Source: Prochlorococcus marinus XMU1411 (lineage in GTDB: Bacteria; Cyanobacteriota; Cyanobacteriia; PCC-6307; Cyanobiaceae). From it: a stretch of 64,000 nucleotides of DNA. The notes under the pieces are model-generated. The model searched no databases, was not told the DNA's origin, and saw nothing but the letters and a program-made list of their open reading frames with translations. Shown in pieces: positions 9,433 to 20,739 of this stretch (the first letter of the stretch is position 1; each line of letters opens with the position of its first letter). The stretch spans positions 186,001-250,000 of the forward strand of contig NZ_JAAORI010000003.1 in assembly GCF_017696075.1 (NCBI RefSeq), read 5' to 3'. A program made the position numbers and the translations under genes.

Positions 9433-10141
9433 ATTGAAACTTGCTTTTATAACGGGTGCTACTAAAGGTATTGGCAGATCAACTGCAATTACTTTTGCTA
9501 ATGCTGGCTGGGATTTAATTTTGCTCTCCAGGAATATGGATGTAATGGAGAAACTAAAGAGCGAACTTTTGACTACTAAATCAAAAATTAACCTAGTTAA
9601 ATGTGATTTATCAAATCCTCTAGAAATAGAACAGTGTGTTAAAGAAGCGATTGAGAAGTATGGGTGCCCTTCAGTATTAATAAATAATGCTGGTTGTGCA
9701 TTTAATGGTCCTTTAGTTGAAATGGATTTAGGTCAATGGGAACAAACTATGCAAATAAACCTCACAAGTGTTTTCCAAATTTGCAGTTCAATAATTCCTA
9801 AAATGAGAAAAAATGGTGGATTAGTCATTAACGTTAGTAGTCATGCTTCTTATAATGCATTTCCCCAATGGGGAGCGTATTGTATTTCAAAGTCTGCACT
9901 ATCTATGTTTACTAAATGCTTGAGGGAAGAAGAGAGATCTAATTCAATTAGGGCCTGTACAATAACTTTAGGTTCAGTAAATACTCCTCTTTGGGACTCA
10001 GAATCTATCAATGCTGATTTTGATAGAACTTCTATGCTCTCCTCAAGCGAAGTATCAGATACTATTCTCTACATGGCTCAACAACCTGAATCACAACTTA
10101 TTGAAGACTTAACTTTAATGCCCTCTGGAGGAGCTTTTTAA
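9407..10141 (+). CDS. Short-chain dehydrogenase/reductase
   Basis: A classical SDR oxidoreductase of ~245 residues. The cofactor site TGATKGIGR is at the N-terminus, NNAG follows at about a third of the protein, the catalytic Ser is in VSSHASY, and the catalytic pair is in YCISK. The start is uncertain. GTG at 9407 overlaps accA by 26 bp, while TTG at 9434 lies just after the accA stop and gives a tighter N-terminus ([12 protein letters not shown]). The position behind aar-accA suggests a role in acyl metabolism, for example as a ketoacyl-ACP reductase-like enzyme, but the substrate cannot be read from sequence. Confidence 0.88.
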   Translation: MKFPRKPNKLKLAFITGATKGIGRSTAITFANAGWDLILLSRNMDVMEKLKSELLTTKSKINLVKCDLSNPLEIEQCVKEAIEKYGCPSVLINNAGCAFNGPLVEMDLGQWEQTMQINLTSVFQICSSIIPKMRKNGGLVINVSSHASYNAFPQWGAYCISKSALSMFTKCLREEERSNSIRACTITLGSVNTPLWDSESINADFDRTSMLSSSEVSDTILYMAQQPESQLIEDLTLMPSGGAF

Positions 10142-10162
10142 ACATTCTTTTTCTTTTCTTAA

Positions 10163-10187
10163 TCCTTAAAAAAGTGATTTTTTTTAG
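10163..10187. terminator. Possible imperfect terminator hairpin after the SDR gene
   Basis: An A-run and T-run flanked by CC and GG (CCTTAAAAAA / TTTTTTTTAGG around GTGA) can pair with one mismatch just downstream of the accA-SDR unit and before folE. The stem is mostly A-T. A weak terminator is plausible but not certain. Confidence 0.3.
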
Positions 10188-10296
10188 GGCTACGTGAACC
10201 CGATTAAACAAGAGAGTGTGATATAGTGTATAAGTAATTTAAGCTTTTAGAAGATACAGTTAATTAAGTTGCATACAATTTTCTGTCAAGAATTTT

Positions 10297-11037
10297 ATGA
10301 CCTCTACATTACCCAACGATAATATTAGAAACTTTGACGACCAGATTACTAATAAATTAATCTCCGAAATTATAAGAGACAGAATCAAAGATTCTGGGAC
10401 CAGATTTAGCGCCAACGATAATATTGCAGATTTTATAAATCCTGGAGAATTAGAGATTTTAGAAAGGGAAGTTGCTTCAAGAGTCAAGGACTTACTAAAG
10501 TCCCTCATAATTGATGTTGAGAATGATCATAATACTCAAGAAACTGCTGAAAGAGTTTCAAAAATGTATTTAAATGAAGTTTTTAAAGGCAGGTATCATC
10601 AACAACCTAAAGTTACAAGTTTCCCAAATGACAAGAATCTTGATGAGATTTATACAGTTGGCCCAATTTCTGTTAGATCTGCATGTTCGCATCACTTAGT
10701 TCCAATTTTAGGAGAGTGTTGGATAGGTATTAAACCTGGGAATAAAGTAATAGGACTTTCAAAATTTGCTAGAGTTGCTGATTGGGTTTTTTCAAGACCT
10801 CATATTCAGGAAGAAGCTGTAATGATACTTGCAGATGAAATCGAAAAACTATGTGAACCTAAAGGTTTAGGGATTATTGTAAAGGCCCAACATTATTGTA
10901 TGAAATGGAGGGGAGTCAAAGAACCAAATACAAGTATGATTAATTCTGTGGTGAGGGGAGATTTTAGACACGATTTAAGTTTAAAACAAGAATTTTTTGA
11001 ACTTGTAAAACAGCAGTCTGCTACTAATAATTACTAA
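10297..11037 (+). CDS. folE: GTP cyclohydrolase I
   Basis: Converts GTP to 7,8-dihydroneopterin triphosphate, the first step of tetrahydrofolate/pterin synthesis. The catalytic zinc and His set is visible in VRSACSHHLVPILGECWIG, with the second zinc Cys in VKAQHYCMKWRG. HNTQETAERVSKMY, near residue 75, is the usual start of the conserved domain. An N-terminal extension of ~50 residues is variable. Other folate/pterin genes in the window (folB at 62.3 kb, a PTPS-family gene at 46.1 kb) are not linked to it. It is convergent with trpF; the two stop codons overlap by 4 bases. Confidence 0.97.
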   Translation: MTSTLPNDNIRNFDDQITNKLISEIIRDRIKDSGTRFSANDNIADFINPGELEILEREVASRVKDLLKSLIIDVENDHNTQETAERVSKMYLNEVFKGRYHQQPKVTSFPNDKNLDEIYTVGPISVRSACSHHLVPILGECWIGIKPGNKVIGLSKFARVADWVFSRPHIQEEAVMILADEIEKLCEPKGLGIIVKAQHYCMKWRGVKEPNTSMINSVVRGDFRHDLSLKQEFFELVKQQSATNNY

Positions 11038-11705
11038 TCCTTTTTTAAAAACTTAAAAAGTTCTTCTGTTTTTTTTATATCTTTTAGACCAGGAGAAATC
11101 TCAATACAACTAGAAATATCTAGCCCATCAGGTTTGATATCATTGAGTATTTCATCAATCCATTCAATTGATATCCCACCGGCTAACCACCAAGGCTTGC
11201 TAAATTGCAGATTTTTTAAGTAAGTAGATTTTATTTTTTTTCCTGAACCTCCATAAGTTTCTCTATTCCAAGAATCAAGTAGTATCGCATCTACAAAATC
11301 CTCAAAAGGTTTGATTTTGTCTATGTCCTTTTCTGTTTTTATTCTAAAAGCCTTCCATAAGCCAATATTGGGAATTTTTTTCCTTATATTTTTGCAGTAA
11401 TCAATATCTTCATCTCCATGTAATTGAATGATAGTTTCACTTGGGTCTCCTAAGAAATTTTTGATAATTAAGTCTATTGGACAATTTTGTACAACTGATA
11501 TTCTCTCGATCTTTGGATAAAACCTCTCTATGGTTTTAAAAATTTTTTTCTTAATTTCAGCTGATATATACCTTGGTGACTCTTCCACTGAAATAATCCC
11601 TATAGCATGCGCTCCTAATTTTGCGATTTGAAGAGCCTGATCTTCAGAAGTTAGTCCACAAATTTTAACTAAAGGATTAGTCTTGGGCATATCATTATCC
11701 TGCAT
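11034..11705 (-). CDS. trpF: Phosphoribosylanthranilate isomerase
   Basis: A TIM-barrel isomerase of tryptophan synthesis. The signature VKICGLTSEDQALQIAKLGAHAIGII gives the catalytic Cys early in the protein. IQLHGDED marks the middle, DAILLDSW holds the catalytic Asp, and the phosphate-binding end is WWLAGGI and GLDISSCIEISPGLKD. The 223 residues include a short leader before MPKTNP; an internal ATG at 11690 is an equally reasonable start. It stands alone, apart from trpA at 41.8 kb, as is usual in cyanobacteria where trp genes are dispersed. It is divergent from the M50 protease gene, 40 bp away. Confidence 0.96.
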   Translation of the reverse strand: MQDNDMPKTNPLVKICGLTSEDQALQIAKLGAHAIGIISVEESPRYISAEIKKKIFKTIERFYPKIERISVVQNCPIDLIIKNFLGDPSETIIQLHGDEDIDYCKNIRKKIPNIGLWKAFRIKTEKDIDKIKPFEDFVDAILLDSWNRETYGGSGKKIKSTYLKNLQFSKPWWLAGGISIEWIDEILNDIKPDGLDISSCIEISPGLKDIKKTEELFKFLKKD

Positions 11706-11745
11706 GTAAGATTAATATTATTGTTAAATATAGCGGAGATTATTT

Positions 11746-12969
11746 TTGAGAAGTTGGCAAATTTTTAAAATATGGGGAATTCCCTTTAAAGTTCACCCCT
11801 ATTGGTTTGTTATTCTCTTTTTTTTCTCATGGAGTATAAGTAATCAGGTCAATTTATCTTCTGGTGATATCTACAATAATAAAGAAGCCTGGATTATAGG
11901 GTTTTTAACTTCTTTTTTCTTATTATCTTCAATTATTTTTCATGAGGTTTTTCATACTTTTGTTTCACTTAATCAGGGTGTAAAAATAAAAAAAATTACT
12001 TTTTATTTTTTAGGAGCAATTTTACAAATAGATAAGTATTGTCAAACTGCTTTAGGTAATATAAAAATTGCAATTGTTAGACCTCTTTTATGTTTCGCTA
12101 CAGCATCTATCCTACTTTTAATTAGTAATAACAGTGTATCTCAAGAACAAATAGCAGTTAATGTAATTTCAAGAGTAGGTATATTTAATTTATTCTTAGG
12201 CTTCTTAAATTTGATTCCAATTGGTTCTTTAGATGGAGGAAATTTATTAAAAAGTATTATTTGGCATTTCTCAGGGAGTAAAAATAAAGGAAGAAATTTC
12301 CTCAATAAAGTAAATTTATTATTATCTTTTTTTGTTTTATTTTTTGGGATAATTTGTTTATTTAGATTTAACTTTTACTTTGGTTTTATTCTCTCTTTTT
12401 TGGGCTTGTTTGGAGTTAATTCTTCAAAATCTGAAAGTCAATTTTTTAAAATTGAAAACATACTTAAATTTAGTAAAATTTCTGAGATCAAATTAAAGCC
12501 TTTGAGGAAAATTGAATACGACTCAAATTTCTCTGAATTTAATAAATTTATAAAAAATAAGAAGGATGCATCGGATAAATATTTTTTTGTAACGAATAAT
12601 GGTAGATGGACCGGTTTTGTTGATGAAAATATTTTAAAAACTATTTCCTTAAAAAAATGGGAACGGAACTTTGTTGGTGATTTTAAGAAACCAATCAATA
12701 GTTTTAAAAGTGTATCTTATAACGAGAAATTATGGAGAACTATAGAAAGACTTGAAGAAACAAATGAAGGTTTTTTATTGGTTCTCAATGCTGCAGATAT
12801 TCCTTTGGGGATAATTGATAGGTCAAAAATTGGAAACTTTGTATTGAATAAATTAGGTTTTAATTTGCCTTCAGATATTGTTAACAAATTAAAATTTAAA
12901 AATCATTATCCCTTAGGAATTGAATTGCCGAGAATAATTAATTCAATGAAGCAGAAAGGAGATCTTTAA
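11746..12969 (+). CDS. Site-2-protease-type (M50) zinc metalloprotease
   Basis: A multi-pass membrane protease of 407 residues. The zinc motif HEVFH lies in the second hydrophobic segment (near residue 66), and the second metal-site region is LIPIGSLDGGNLLK, the family's (N)PxxxLDG loop. About five to six membrane spans occupy the first ~225 residues. The remaining ~170 residues form a soluble C-terminal domain resembling a pair of CBS modules, as in M50 group peptidases of cyanobacteria. S2P enzymes cut membrane-anchored regulators; the substrate here is unknown. TTG start at 11746. Confidence 0.88.
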   Translation: MRSWQIFKIWGIPFKVHPYWFVILFFFSWSISNQVNLSSGDIYNNKEAWIIGFLTSFFLLSSIIFHEVFHTFVSLNQGVKIKKITFYFLGAILQIDKYCQTALGNIKIAIVRPLLCFATASILLLISNNSVSQEQIAVNVISRVGIFNLFLGFLNLIPIGSLDGGNLLKSIIWHFSGSKNKGRNFLNKVNLLLSFFVLFFGIICLFRFNFYFGFILSFLGLFGVNSSKSESQFFKIENILKFSKISEIKLKPLRKIEYDSNFSEFNKFIKNKKDASDKYFFVTNNGRWTGFVDENILKTISLKKWERNFVGDFKKPINSFKSVSYNEKLWRTIERLEETNEGFLLVLNAADIPLGIIDRSKIGNFVLNKLGFNLPSDIVNKLKFKNHYPLGIELPRIINSMKQKGDL

Positions 12970-12991
12970 TAATTCTTGTGATTAAAATTTT

Positions 12992-13720
12992 CTATTTTTT
13001 ATTATCTATGGCAATATTTTTGAAATTTATATTTGATTTATTTATCAGGAATGAATTTCTCAAATGTTGAACTATTTCATCATTTGTTAGCTTTAAATTT
13101 ACTTTTGGTGGAGCTTCTTCTTTGAATAATTTGAACCACAAATCTCTTGAAGGATTTGTTTGAATTTCTCCATGTTGAAGGAATGCACCTTTTTTACGAA
13201 ATTGAGCACTACCTATTCTCTTAAACCCATCTTGATCAACTAAATCGGAAATTAATGAAGTTCCAAAACAATTTGTTTTAATGCTTGATTTTCGTAAATT
13301 ACCATATTTTAAGTTTAGACCTAATTCTCTAAAACTTTCAATTAACCAATTATTAACCATTTCATAACTTAAGAATTTATAGTAAGTTTTTTTAAATGTT
13401 AATGCATATGTTATGCCTCCTGAATGCAGAACAGCACCCCCTCCAGAAGGACGTCTTACAATATTAATTTCCCCATTCGATAATAAATTTTTCCAATGAA
13501 GAGGAATTTCCTTTTGGTGATAGCCAATTGAAAGCCAATCCCCAGTCCAATAGTAGAACCTCAATGTGAGAATTATTTCAGGATTCGAAATTGTCTGATC
13601 TAAAGAATTTAAATCTAAAGCCATTTGATCAAATCCAGATAAATTATTTGTTGAAAAAATTAAAGCCTGATTTTCAATTCCCAAAATTAACTTTGTAGGT
13701 TTATTTATGATAATTTTCAA
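12992..13720 (-). CDS. Lipoate-protein ligase A family protein
   Basis: A 242-residue member of the BPL/LplA/LipB superfamily. The characteristic ligase loop is [23 protein letters not shown], with a [15 protein letters not shown] segment before it and [17 protein letters not shown] after it. These enzymes transfer lipoyl or octanoyl groups to E2/H proteins. The C-terminal accessory domain of full-length LplA is missing, as in many cyanobacterial and plastid-type members, so it could be an octanoyl/lipoyl transferase. It stands alone and is convergent with the M50 protease gene. Confidence 0.85.
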   Translation of the reverse strand: MKIIINKPTKLILGIENQALIFSTNNLSGFDQMALDLNSLDQTISNPEIILTLRFYYWTGDWLSIGYHQKEIPLHWKNLLSNGEINIVRRPSGGGAVLHSGGITYALTFKKTYYKFLSYEMVNNWLIESFRELGLNLKYGNLRKSSIKTNCFGTSLISDLVDQDGFKRIGSAQFRKKGAFLQHGEIQTNPSRDLWFKLFKEEAPPKVNLKLTNDEIVQHLRNSFLINKSNINFKNIAIDNKK

Positions 13721-13821
13721 TAAATTTTTTCTTTCAATTTGTTAATTACGTAACATCATTTTGTAATAGTGTTTCAAATCTTCTCTTTTCGGTGGAGAAT
13801 ATAGAAAATCATTTTTTTACC

Positions 13822-13926
13822 ATGGAGCCAACTCAAACAATAAATCTTATTGCATTAAGCCTCATCGTTGTTATGCATGCAGGAGTTTTAGCATTAAGAC
13901 TAGGAATTAGTTTAGGTAGGAACTAA
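13822..13926 (+). CDS. psaM: Photosystem I subunit XII (PsaM)
   Basis: A 34-codon gene, starting at ATG and ending at TAA 13924-13926. The peptide [20 protein letters not shown] continues with [14 protein letters not shown]. This is a single membrane helix ending in the LALRLGxxL pattern typical of PsaM, the 30-34 residue PSI subunit at the trimer/monomer interface region. The upstream sequence contains GGTGGAG about 20 bases before the start. It probably shares a transcript with the small membrane protein at 14012. The call is from sequence pattern and size. Confidence 0.9.
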   Translation: MEPTQTINLIALSLIVVMHAGVLALRLGISLGRN

Positions 13927-13971
13927 AGTCTATTAGAAAATTTAAAATTTATAAGGTAATAATAAAGTAAG

Positions 13972-13991
13972 ACTGAATTAATTTATTCAGT
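13972..13991. repeat. Hairpin downstream of psaM
   Basis: A perfect 7 bp stem (ACTGAAT / ATTCAGT) with loop TAATTT lies 46 bp after the psaM stop and 20 bp before the next start. No T-tract of note follows, so an mRNA-stabilising or processing hairpin is more likely than a strong terminator. Confidence 0.4.
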
Positions 13992-14011
13992 AAAAATTTC
14001 AACTACTTAAT

Positions 14012-14359
14012 TTGTCAAAATCTTTTTATAAAAATAGTATTTTCTACAAAAAATATTTAGGGTCCGTATTTATAAAAAGACAACAGAAACAGGATAATTT
14101 TGCATCATTAGTTTTTTTAATTATAAAAATTAGCTTTTCCCTTTTAGCAATAATAAGCCTAATTAAACTTGGCTATAGCTCTAAAGTAAGGTTGACCAGA
14201 TTAAGGGAGATTGAAGACTCATTTTTATACGAAAAATATAGATTTAATGTTTTAACAGATAAGTTTGATGATTTATTCTCTTCTGAAGGTGAGCAAAGAT
14301 TTATGAAGGATCAGGATCAAATAATTTCTAGGGACATTATCAGAGTAATATGGCGTTGA
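14012..14359 (+). CDS. Conserved small membrane protein of unknown function
   Basis: A 115-residue protein I cannot place in a characterised family. It has a basic N-terminus, one strongly hydrophobic segment (LVFLIIKISFSLLAIISLI, about residues 32-52), and then a charged, helical, probably coiled-coil tail (KVRLTRLREIEDSFLYEKY) ending RDIIRVIWR. This layout suits a single-span membrane anchor with a cytoplasmic helix. TTG start at 14012. It sits between psaM and por, suggesting a thylakoid-related role, but that is only context. Confidence 0.65.
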   Translation: MSKSFYKNSIFYKKYLGSVFIKRQQKQDNFASLVFLIIKISFSLLAIISLIKLGYSSKVRLTRLREIEDSFLYEKYRFNVLTDKFDDLFSSEGEQRFMKDQDQIISRDIIRVIWR

Positions 14360-14413
14360 TAAGGATGATCTTGAATCATCCTACTTTTCATTTTTCAATT
14401 AACTTTTTTACTA

Positions 14414-15418
14414 GTGAGTAAGAACATTAAAGGTTTAGTCCTAATAACAGGAACAACTTCAGGAGTTGGATTAAATACTCTAAAACCTCTATTAAGATTT
14501 GGATGGGAGGTTATAGCAGTTAATCGATCAAATAAAAGAGCTATAAAAATAGCTGAGGAATCACTGACAAAAGAGGAAGTTGAAAATGTTCACTTTATAG
14601 AAATAGATCTTTCTAATTTGGATGATGTGAGAAAAGGTTGCGATGAAATATTAGAAAGATTTAAAAAACCAATAAATTCTCTTATTTGTAATGCAGCAGT
14701 TTATAAACCGAGACTAAAGAGACCTGAAAGGTCAGCACAGGGGTTTGAAAACTCTATGGCAGTAAATCATTTTGGGCATTTTCTTATGATAAATCTACTT
14801 ATGGAAAATATTTTATCTTCTGAAAGAGAAATTGTTTTAAATGGCAAATCAACTGTATTCAAGCCAAGAATTACAGTATTAGGTACTGTTACGGCTAATT
14901 ATTCAGAACTTGGTGGAAGAATCCCCATCCCTGCACCAGCTGATTTGGGAGATTTATCTGGATTCAAAAATGGTTTTTTATCTCCAATAAGTATGGCGAA
15001 TGGAAAGAAATTTAAACCTGGTAAGGCTTATAAGGATAGTAAACTTTGCAATATGGTGACCGTTCAGGAATTATCAAAAAGATATCCTGCAGAGAAGGTC
15101 ATTGTAAATTCTCTATATCCTGGATGTGTTGCTGATACAAAACTTTTTAGAGATACACCTTGGTTATTTAGATTCCTTTTCCCGATATTTCAAAAATTCA
15201 TAACAAAAGGATATGTTTCACAAAGAATGGCAGGAGAGAGGGTCGCTCAAGTGGCAACTTATAAAGAATTTGCTAAACCATCAGTCCATTGGAGCTGGGG
15301 AAATCGTCAAAAAACTGGCAGAAAAGCTTTTTCTCAAAAGTTGTCAAAAAGAATAATTGATACGAAGACCTCTCAACAAACTTATGATTTAACAAGCCAA
15401 TTGCTTGGATTAGATTAA
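14414..15418 (+). CDS. por: Light-dependent protochlorophyllide oxidoreductase
   Basis: An SDR-family photoenzyme that reduces the D ring of protochlorophyllide to chlorophyllide using NADPH and light. The Rossmann motif TGTTSGVG is at residues 12-19, followed by CNAAVYKP. The catalytic pair is Tyr206 and Lys210 in GKAYKDSKLCNM, and the POR-specific loop and C-terminal WSWGNRQ segment are present. 334 residues, GTG start. It is convergent with chlL (6 bp between stop codons), so the light-dependent and dark-operative enzymes for the same reaction are neighbours on opposite strands. Confidence 0.97.
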   Translation: MSKNIKGLVLITGTTSGVGLNTLKPLLRFGWEVIAVNRSNKRAIKIAEESLTKEEVENVHFIEIDLSNLDDVRKGCDEILERFKKPINSLICNAAVYKPRLKRPERSAQGFENSMAVNHFGHFLMINLLMENILSSEREIVLNGKSTVFKPRITVLGTVTANYSELGGRIPIPAPADLGDLSGFKNGFLSPISMANGKKFKPGKAYKDSKLCNMVTVQELSKRYPAEKVIVNSLYPGCVADTKLFRDTPWLFRFLFPIFQKFITKGYVSQRMAGERVAQVATYKEFAKPSVHWSWGNRQKTGRKAFSQKLSKRIIDTKTSQQTYDLTSQLLGLD

Positions 15419-15424
15419 TTAAGA

Positions 15425-16312
<888 letters not shown>

Positions 16313-16502
16313 TTAAAGCTTAAAACACATTATTATTTATATTCTTGCAGCGCAAATACACATGAAATATGTTTCTAAACAAATATGTATTTAATTGTAT
16401 TAAAAGCGGGAAATATGTTCTTATAACTGAATTTTTAAGGATTAAATTTATTAGATTTTGAGTGAAAATACTCATGACTTAATTATGGTTTGTTAGTAAA
16501 AA
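16313..16502. promoter_or_regulatory. chlB-chlL intergenic spacer
   Basis: 190 bp without an open frame worth calling. It presumably holds the chlL promoter (minus strand) and the 3' UTR of chlB. I see no clear terminator hairpin and no intact NtcA-type GTA-N8-TAC site. The presence of a promoter is inferred only from the gap size. Confidence 0.35.
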
Positions 16503-18074
16503 TTAACTGAAATAGGCTTTTGCATCGTAAAGGGTCTCATCGCTTATTTCTGGAATTCCTCTTAAGATTGCGTATTTTTCAGTATTCGTTTTAACTTTCC
16601 CTCTTACGAAAAATGGAACTTTTGTTAATTCAGCTCTACCAGCTTCAGTCCAGATAATTCCTTCTTCACTATTTTTTTCTTTTTTTTCGTCAGACTTTAA
16701 AAAGTCTTTTGTGCTTGTTGCTGTATGTCCTAAATGGCTTTGATGACCATCAACGAACTCAAAGTCATGTTTGAACATATCAATAAGATGCTCTTCTAAT
16801 CCCATCATTAGGGGATGTACCCAGTCATCGAAAATCACATTTGCTCCTTCCCATCCCATTTGAGGGCTGTATCTTGCAGGAACATCTTGAACATGCATTG
16901 GAGTGCTAATTACTGAGCATGGAATACCGAGTCTTTTTGCACTATGCCTTTCCATTTGGGTCCCTAAAACTAGTTCAGGGGCCGATTTTTTCATGGCATC
17001 TTCTACTTCTAGATAATTGTTGGTTATCAGAGCTTCTACATTTAGATCTTTTGCAGTAGCTCTTACTTGCCTCGCCATCTCCCTACTGTATGTACCAAGA
17101 CCAACTACTTCAAAACCTAATTCCTCTTTGGCAATTTTTGCAGCCGCGATTGCATGTGTTCCATCACCAAAAATAAAAACCCTTTTACCAGTTAAGTAAT
17201 TAGAGTCAACTGATTTTGAGTACCAAGGAAGTTTTGACTTGTGTTCTAATTCTTCTTTATTAGTCAAAGGGAGATCCAACTTGTTATGAACTTCATTTAT
17301 AAATTCAATTGTATTTTTTATTCCAATTGGAATTGTATTTGTATATTGCATTCCAAAGTTCCGTCTAAGCCATTCACATGATGCTTCAGCAATTTCTTGA
17401 TAAAGACAAATATTTATTTCAGCATCAATTAATCTTTCAATATCTTCTGGACTAGCACCTAATGGAGCAACAACGTTTGTATCTATTCCTTGTTCTGAGA
17501 GTATGCGTTGGATTTCAATAACATCATCCCTGCATCTAAATCCTAGTAATGAAGGACCCAATATATTGACTTTTGGCCTGCGACCTAATTCCTTCCACCT
17601 TAGAGGACTTATTTTTTCTGAAGAACTTACTTTCTCTTTTAAAAGAGTTCTTGTTAATTGATAAAAAGTTTCTGAAGCGCCCCAATTTTCTTTTTTGCTA
17701 TAAGCAGGTAATTCAAGATTAACAATTGGCATATCAAACCCCATTCCTTTTGCAAGAGCTCCAGGTTGATCTTGGATTAGTTCTGCTGTACAACTTTCTC
17801 CAACTAAAAGAGTTTTTGGTTTAAATCGTTCTACAGCTTCCTTAATATTTTTCTTCACTAATTCAGCAGTATCGCCTCCGAGGTCTCTAGCCTGGAAAGT
17901 TGTATAAGTCACTGGAGGCCTTTGCCCCCTCCTCTCAATCATTGTAAAAAGAAGATCTGCATATGTATCTCCTTGAGGTGCATGAAGAACATAATGTATA
18001 TCTTTCATTGAAGAGGCAATTCTCATTGCACCAACATGTGGTGGTCCTTCATATGTCCATAGAGTTAATTCCAT
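16503..18074 (-). CDS. chlB: Light-independent protochlorophyllide reductase, subunit B
   Basis: Catalytic subunit of dark-operative protochlorophyllide reductase, homologous to NifK. The N-terminus [18 protein letters not shown] is diagnostic, followed by the [15 protein letters not shown] segment with the conserved Cys. ChlB supplies an Asp as the unusual fourth ligand of the NB-cluster in characterised enzymes. The C-terminal small domain ([21 protein letters not shown]) is the ChlB-specific 'DPOR B' tail. 523 residues, normal length. It follows chlN by 6 bp on the minus strand, so chlN and chlB form one transcript. Confidence 0.98.
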   Translation of the reverse strand: MELTLWTYEGPPHVGAMRIASSMKDIHYVLHAPQGDTYADLLFTMIERRGQRPPVTYTTFQARDLGGDTAELVKKNIKEAVERFKPKTLLVGESCTAELIQDQPGALAKGMGFDMPIVNLELPAYSKKENWGASETFYQLTRTLLKEKVSSSEKISPLRWKELGRRPKVNILGPSLLGFRCRDDVIEIQRILSEQGIDTNVVAPLGASPEDIERLIDAEINICLYQEIAEASCEWLRRNFGMQYTNTIPIGIKNTIEFINEVHNKLDLPLTNKEELEHKSKLPWYSKSVDSNYLTGKRVFIFGDGTHAIAAAKIAKEELGFEVVGLGTYSREMARQVRATAKDLNVEALITNNYLEVEDAMKKSAPELVLGTQMERHSAKRLGIPCSVISTPMHVQDVPARYSPQMGWEGANVIFDDWVHPLMMGLEEHLIDMFKHDFEFVDGHQSHLGHTATSTKDFLKSDEKKEKNSEEGIIWTEAGRAELTKVPFFVRGKVKTNTEKYAILRGIPEISDETLYDAKAYFS

Positions 18075-18080
18075 ATTCTT

Positions 18081-19361
<1,281 letters not shown>

Positions 19362-19495
19362 TCAAGCTTGCATAAACTTTTTAATTTAAGAAAGTAATTA
19401 ATAAGTTCTCTTACAAAATGAACACATTTAAAAAACTTATATGAATGTTTAAATACTTAAATGGGAATTATGAAAAAAAACTTTTGGGGCGCATT

Positions 19496-19864
19496 CTAAT
19501 TTCTGTAGAAGGAATTTCCTTGATTTATTTTTGAAATCTTCCACACATTTCTAGCTATTTTCGTTGCTAATAATCCTGCTCTTTCTAACTTAGATTTCCC
19601 GGGCTTTGCCCCAATTAAAGCTGTAACTTCTGAAGTGGTTAAAGGTGCTCCAGTATTTATAGCTAATTGCGTTAACTCCAATCTATCTCTAAGGTTCTTA
19701 AGATTTACTTTTTCAATTTTATCTTCTTCTAACCAACTAAATGATGGGTCTTTTTGAGATAGTTTTTGCATTAAGCTTAGGCTAACTAATCCAAGAGTTT
19801 GATCAGGAGTTAATTCTTTTTCAGTACCAGAAACATTTGGTTCTTTTTTTTGAGAAGTTCCCAT
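19496..19864 (-). CDS. Conserved hypothetical protein, picocyanobacterial type
   Basis: 122 residues, not recognised as a characterised family. The N-terminal ~20 residues are polar. The remainder is helical with a basic C-terminus. The block APLTTSEVTALIGAKPGK followed by ERAGLLATKIARNVW looks like a small helix-turn-helix-like or helical-bundle domain. There is no signal peptide or membrane span. It lies upstream of chlN on the same strand (158 bp gap) and is divergent from csoS1D (97 bp), so it could belong with chlorophyll genes or with the carboxysome locus. No function is claimed. Confidence 0.65.
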   Translation of the reverse strand: MGTSQKKEPNVSGTEKELTPDQTLGLVSLSLMQKLSQKDPSFSWLEEDKIEKVNLKNLRDRLELTQLAINTGAPLTTSEVTALIGAKPGKSKLERAGLLATKIARNVWKISKINQGNSFYRN

Positions 19865-19961
19865 AAAAATGCATATCTTTTACTTGAAGTTATCGTTTTG
19901 TGGGAAGCATGCAAGTAAATTTAATAGAAAAAATGAACCATTATCCGTTATAGTCGCGTGA

Positions 19962-20732
19962 ATGGAACCAACTTCGAGTTTAAACAGAGGGGAACGAAAA
20001 AAAGGCAGTTCTCTTGTTACAGGATCTGAGGTGCAATCTCAGGCCAGTGGTGCAAGCTGTTTTATTACAACTGATTCAGAAAAGTCTTTGGTGTCCAGAC
20101 AAGCAAGTCAAGTTGAGCAAATTGAGTTGAGAACATATGTTTTTTTGGATTCTCTTCAACCTCAATTAGCTGCATATATGGGTACGGTTAGTAGAGGTTT
20201 TTTACCTATACCTGGAGATTCATGCCTTTGGATGGAAGTTTCACCTGGGATGGCCGTGCATAGAGTCACTGATATTGCCTTAAAAGCAAGTAATGTAAGA
20301 CTTGGTCAGATGATTGTTGAAAGAGCATTTGGCTCTCTTGCTCTTTATCACAAAGATCAAAGTACTGTTTTACATTCTGGTGATGTTGTTCTGGATGCTA
20401 TTGGAAGTGAAGTTAGAAAAAGAACCAAACCTTCAACAAGTTGGACAGAAGTTATTCGAGCTATTACTCCAGATCATGCTGTTTTAATAAATAGACAAAA
20501 TAGAAGTGGATCAATGATTCAATCTGGAATGAGCATGTTTATATTAGAAACTGAACCGGCTGGCTATGTCTTAAAAGCAGCAAATGAAGCAGAAAAAGCA
20601 TCAAATATAACTGTTGTTGATGTAAAGGCAGTTGGTGCTTTTGGTAGATTAACTCTAGCCGGGAAAGAAGGAGATGTAGAAGAAGCAGCAGCTGCTGCTA
20701 TAAGAGCAATAGATGAAATTTCAAATTATTGA
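19962..20732 (+). CDS. csoS1D: Carboxysome shell protein CsoS1D (tandem BMC domains)
   Basis: A 256-residue shell protein with two fused BMC domains after a ~50-residue variable N-terminus. It forms trimers (pseudohexamers) that stack and have a large gated pore. The gating residues described for Prochlorococcus CsoS1D fall exactly here: Glu120 and Arg121 in [11 protein letters not shown]. The second BMC domain ends [25 protein letters not shown]. It lies upstream of the main carboxysome operon, separated from csoS1 by rdgB on the other strand, the usual arrangement in alpha-cyanobacteria. A TATAGT box at 19949-19954 lies only 7 bases before the ATG, so if used the leader would be almost absent. 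Confidence 0.96.
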   Translation: MEPTSSLNRGERKKGSSLVTGSEVQSQASGASCFITTDSEKSLVSRQASQVEQIELRTYVFLDSLQPQLAAYMGTVSRGFLPIPGDSCLWMEVSPGMAVHRVTDIALKASNVRLGQMIVERAFGSLALYHKDQSTVLHSGDVVLDAIGSEVRKRTKPSTSWTEVIRAITPDHAVLINRQNRSGSMIQSGMSMFILETEPAGYVLKAANEAEKASNITVVDVKAVGAFGRLTLAGKEGDVEEAAAAAIRAIDEISNY

Positions 20733-20739
20733 TAATTTT

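Noticed and set aside
16313-16502. NtcA-type or FNR-type site upstream of chlL
   Set aside because: Only partial half-sites are seen; no intact GTA-N8-TAC or TTGAT-N4-ATCAA.
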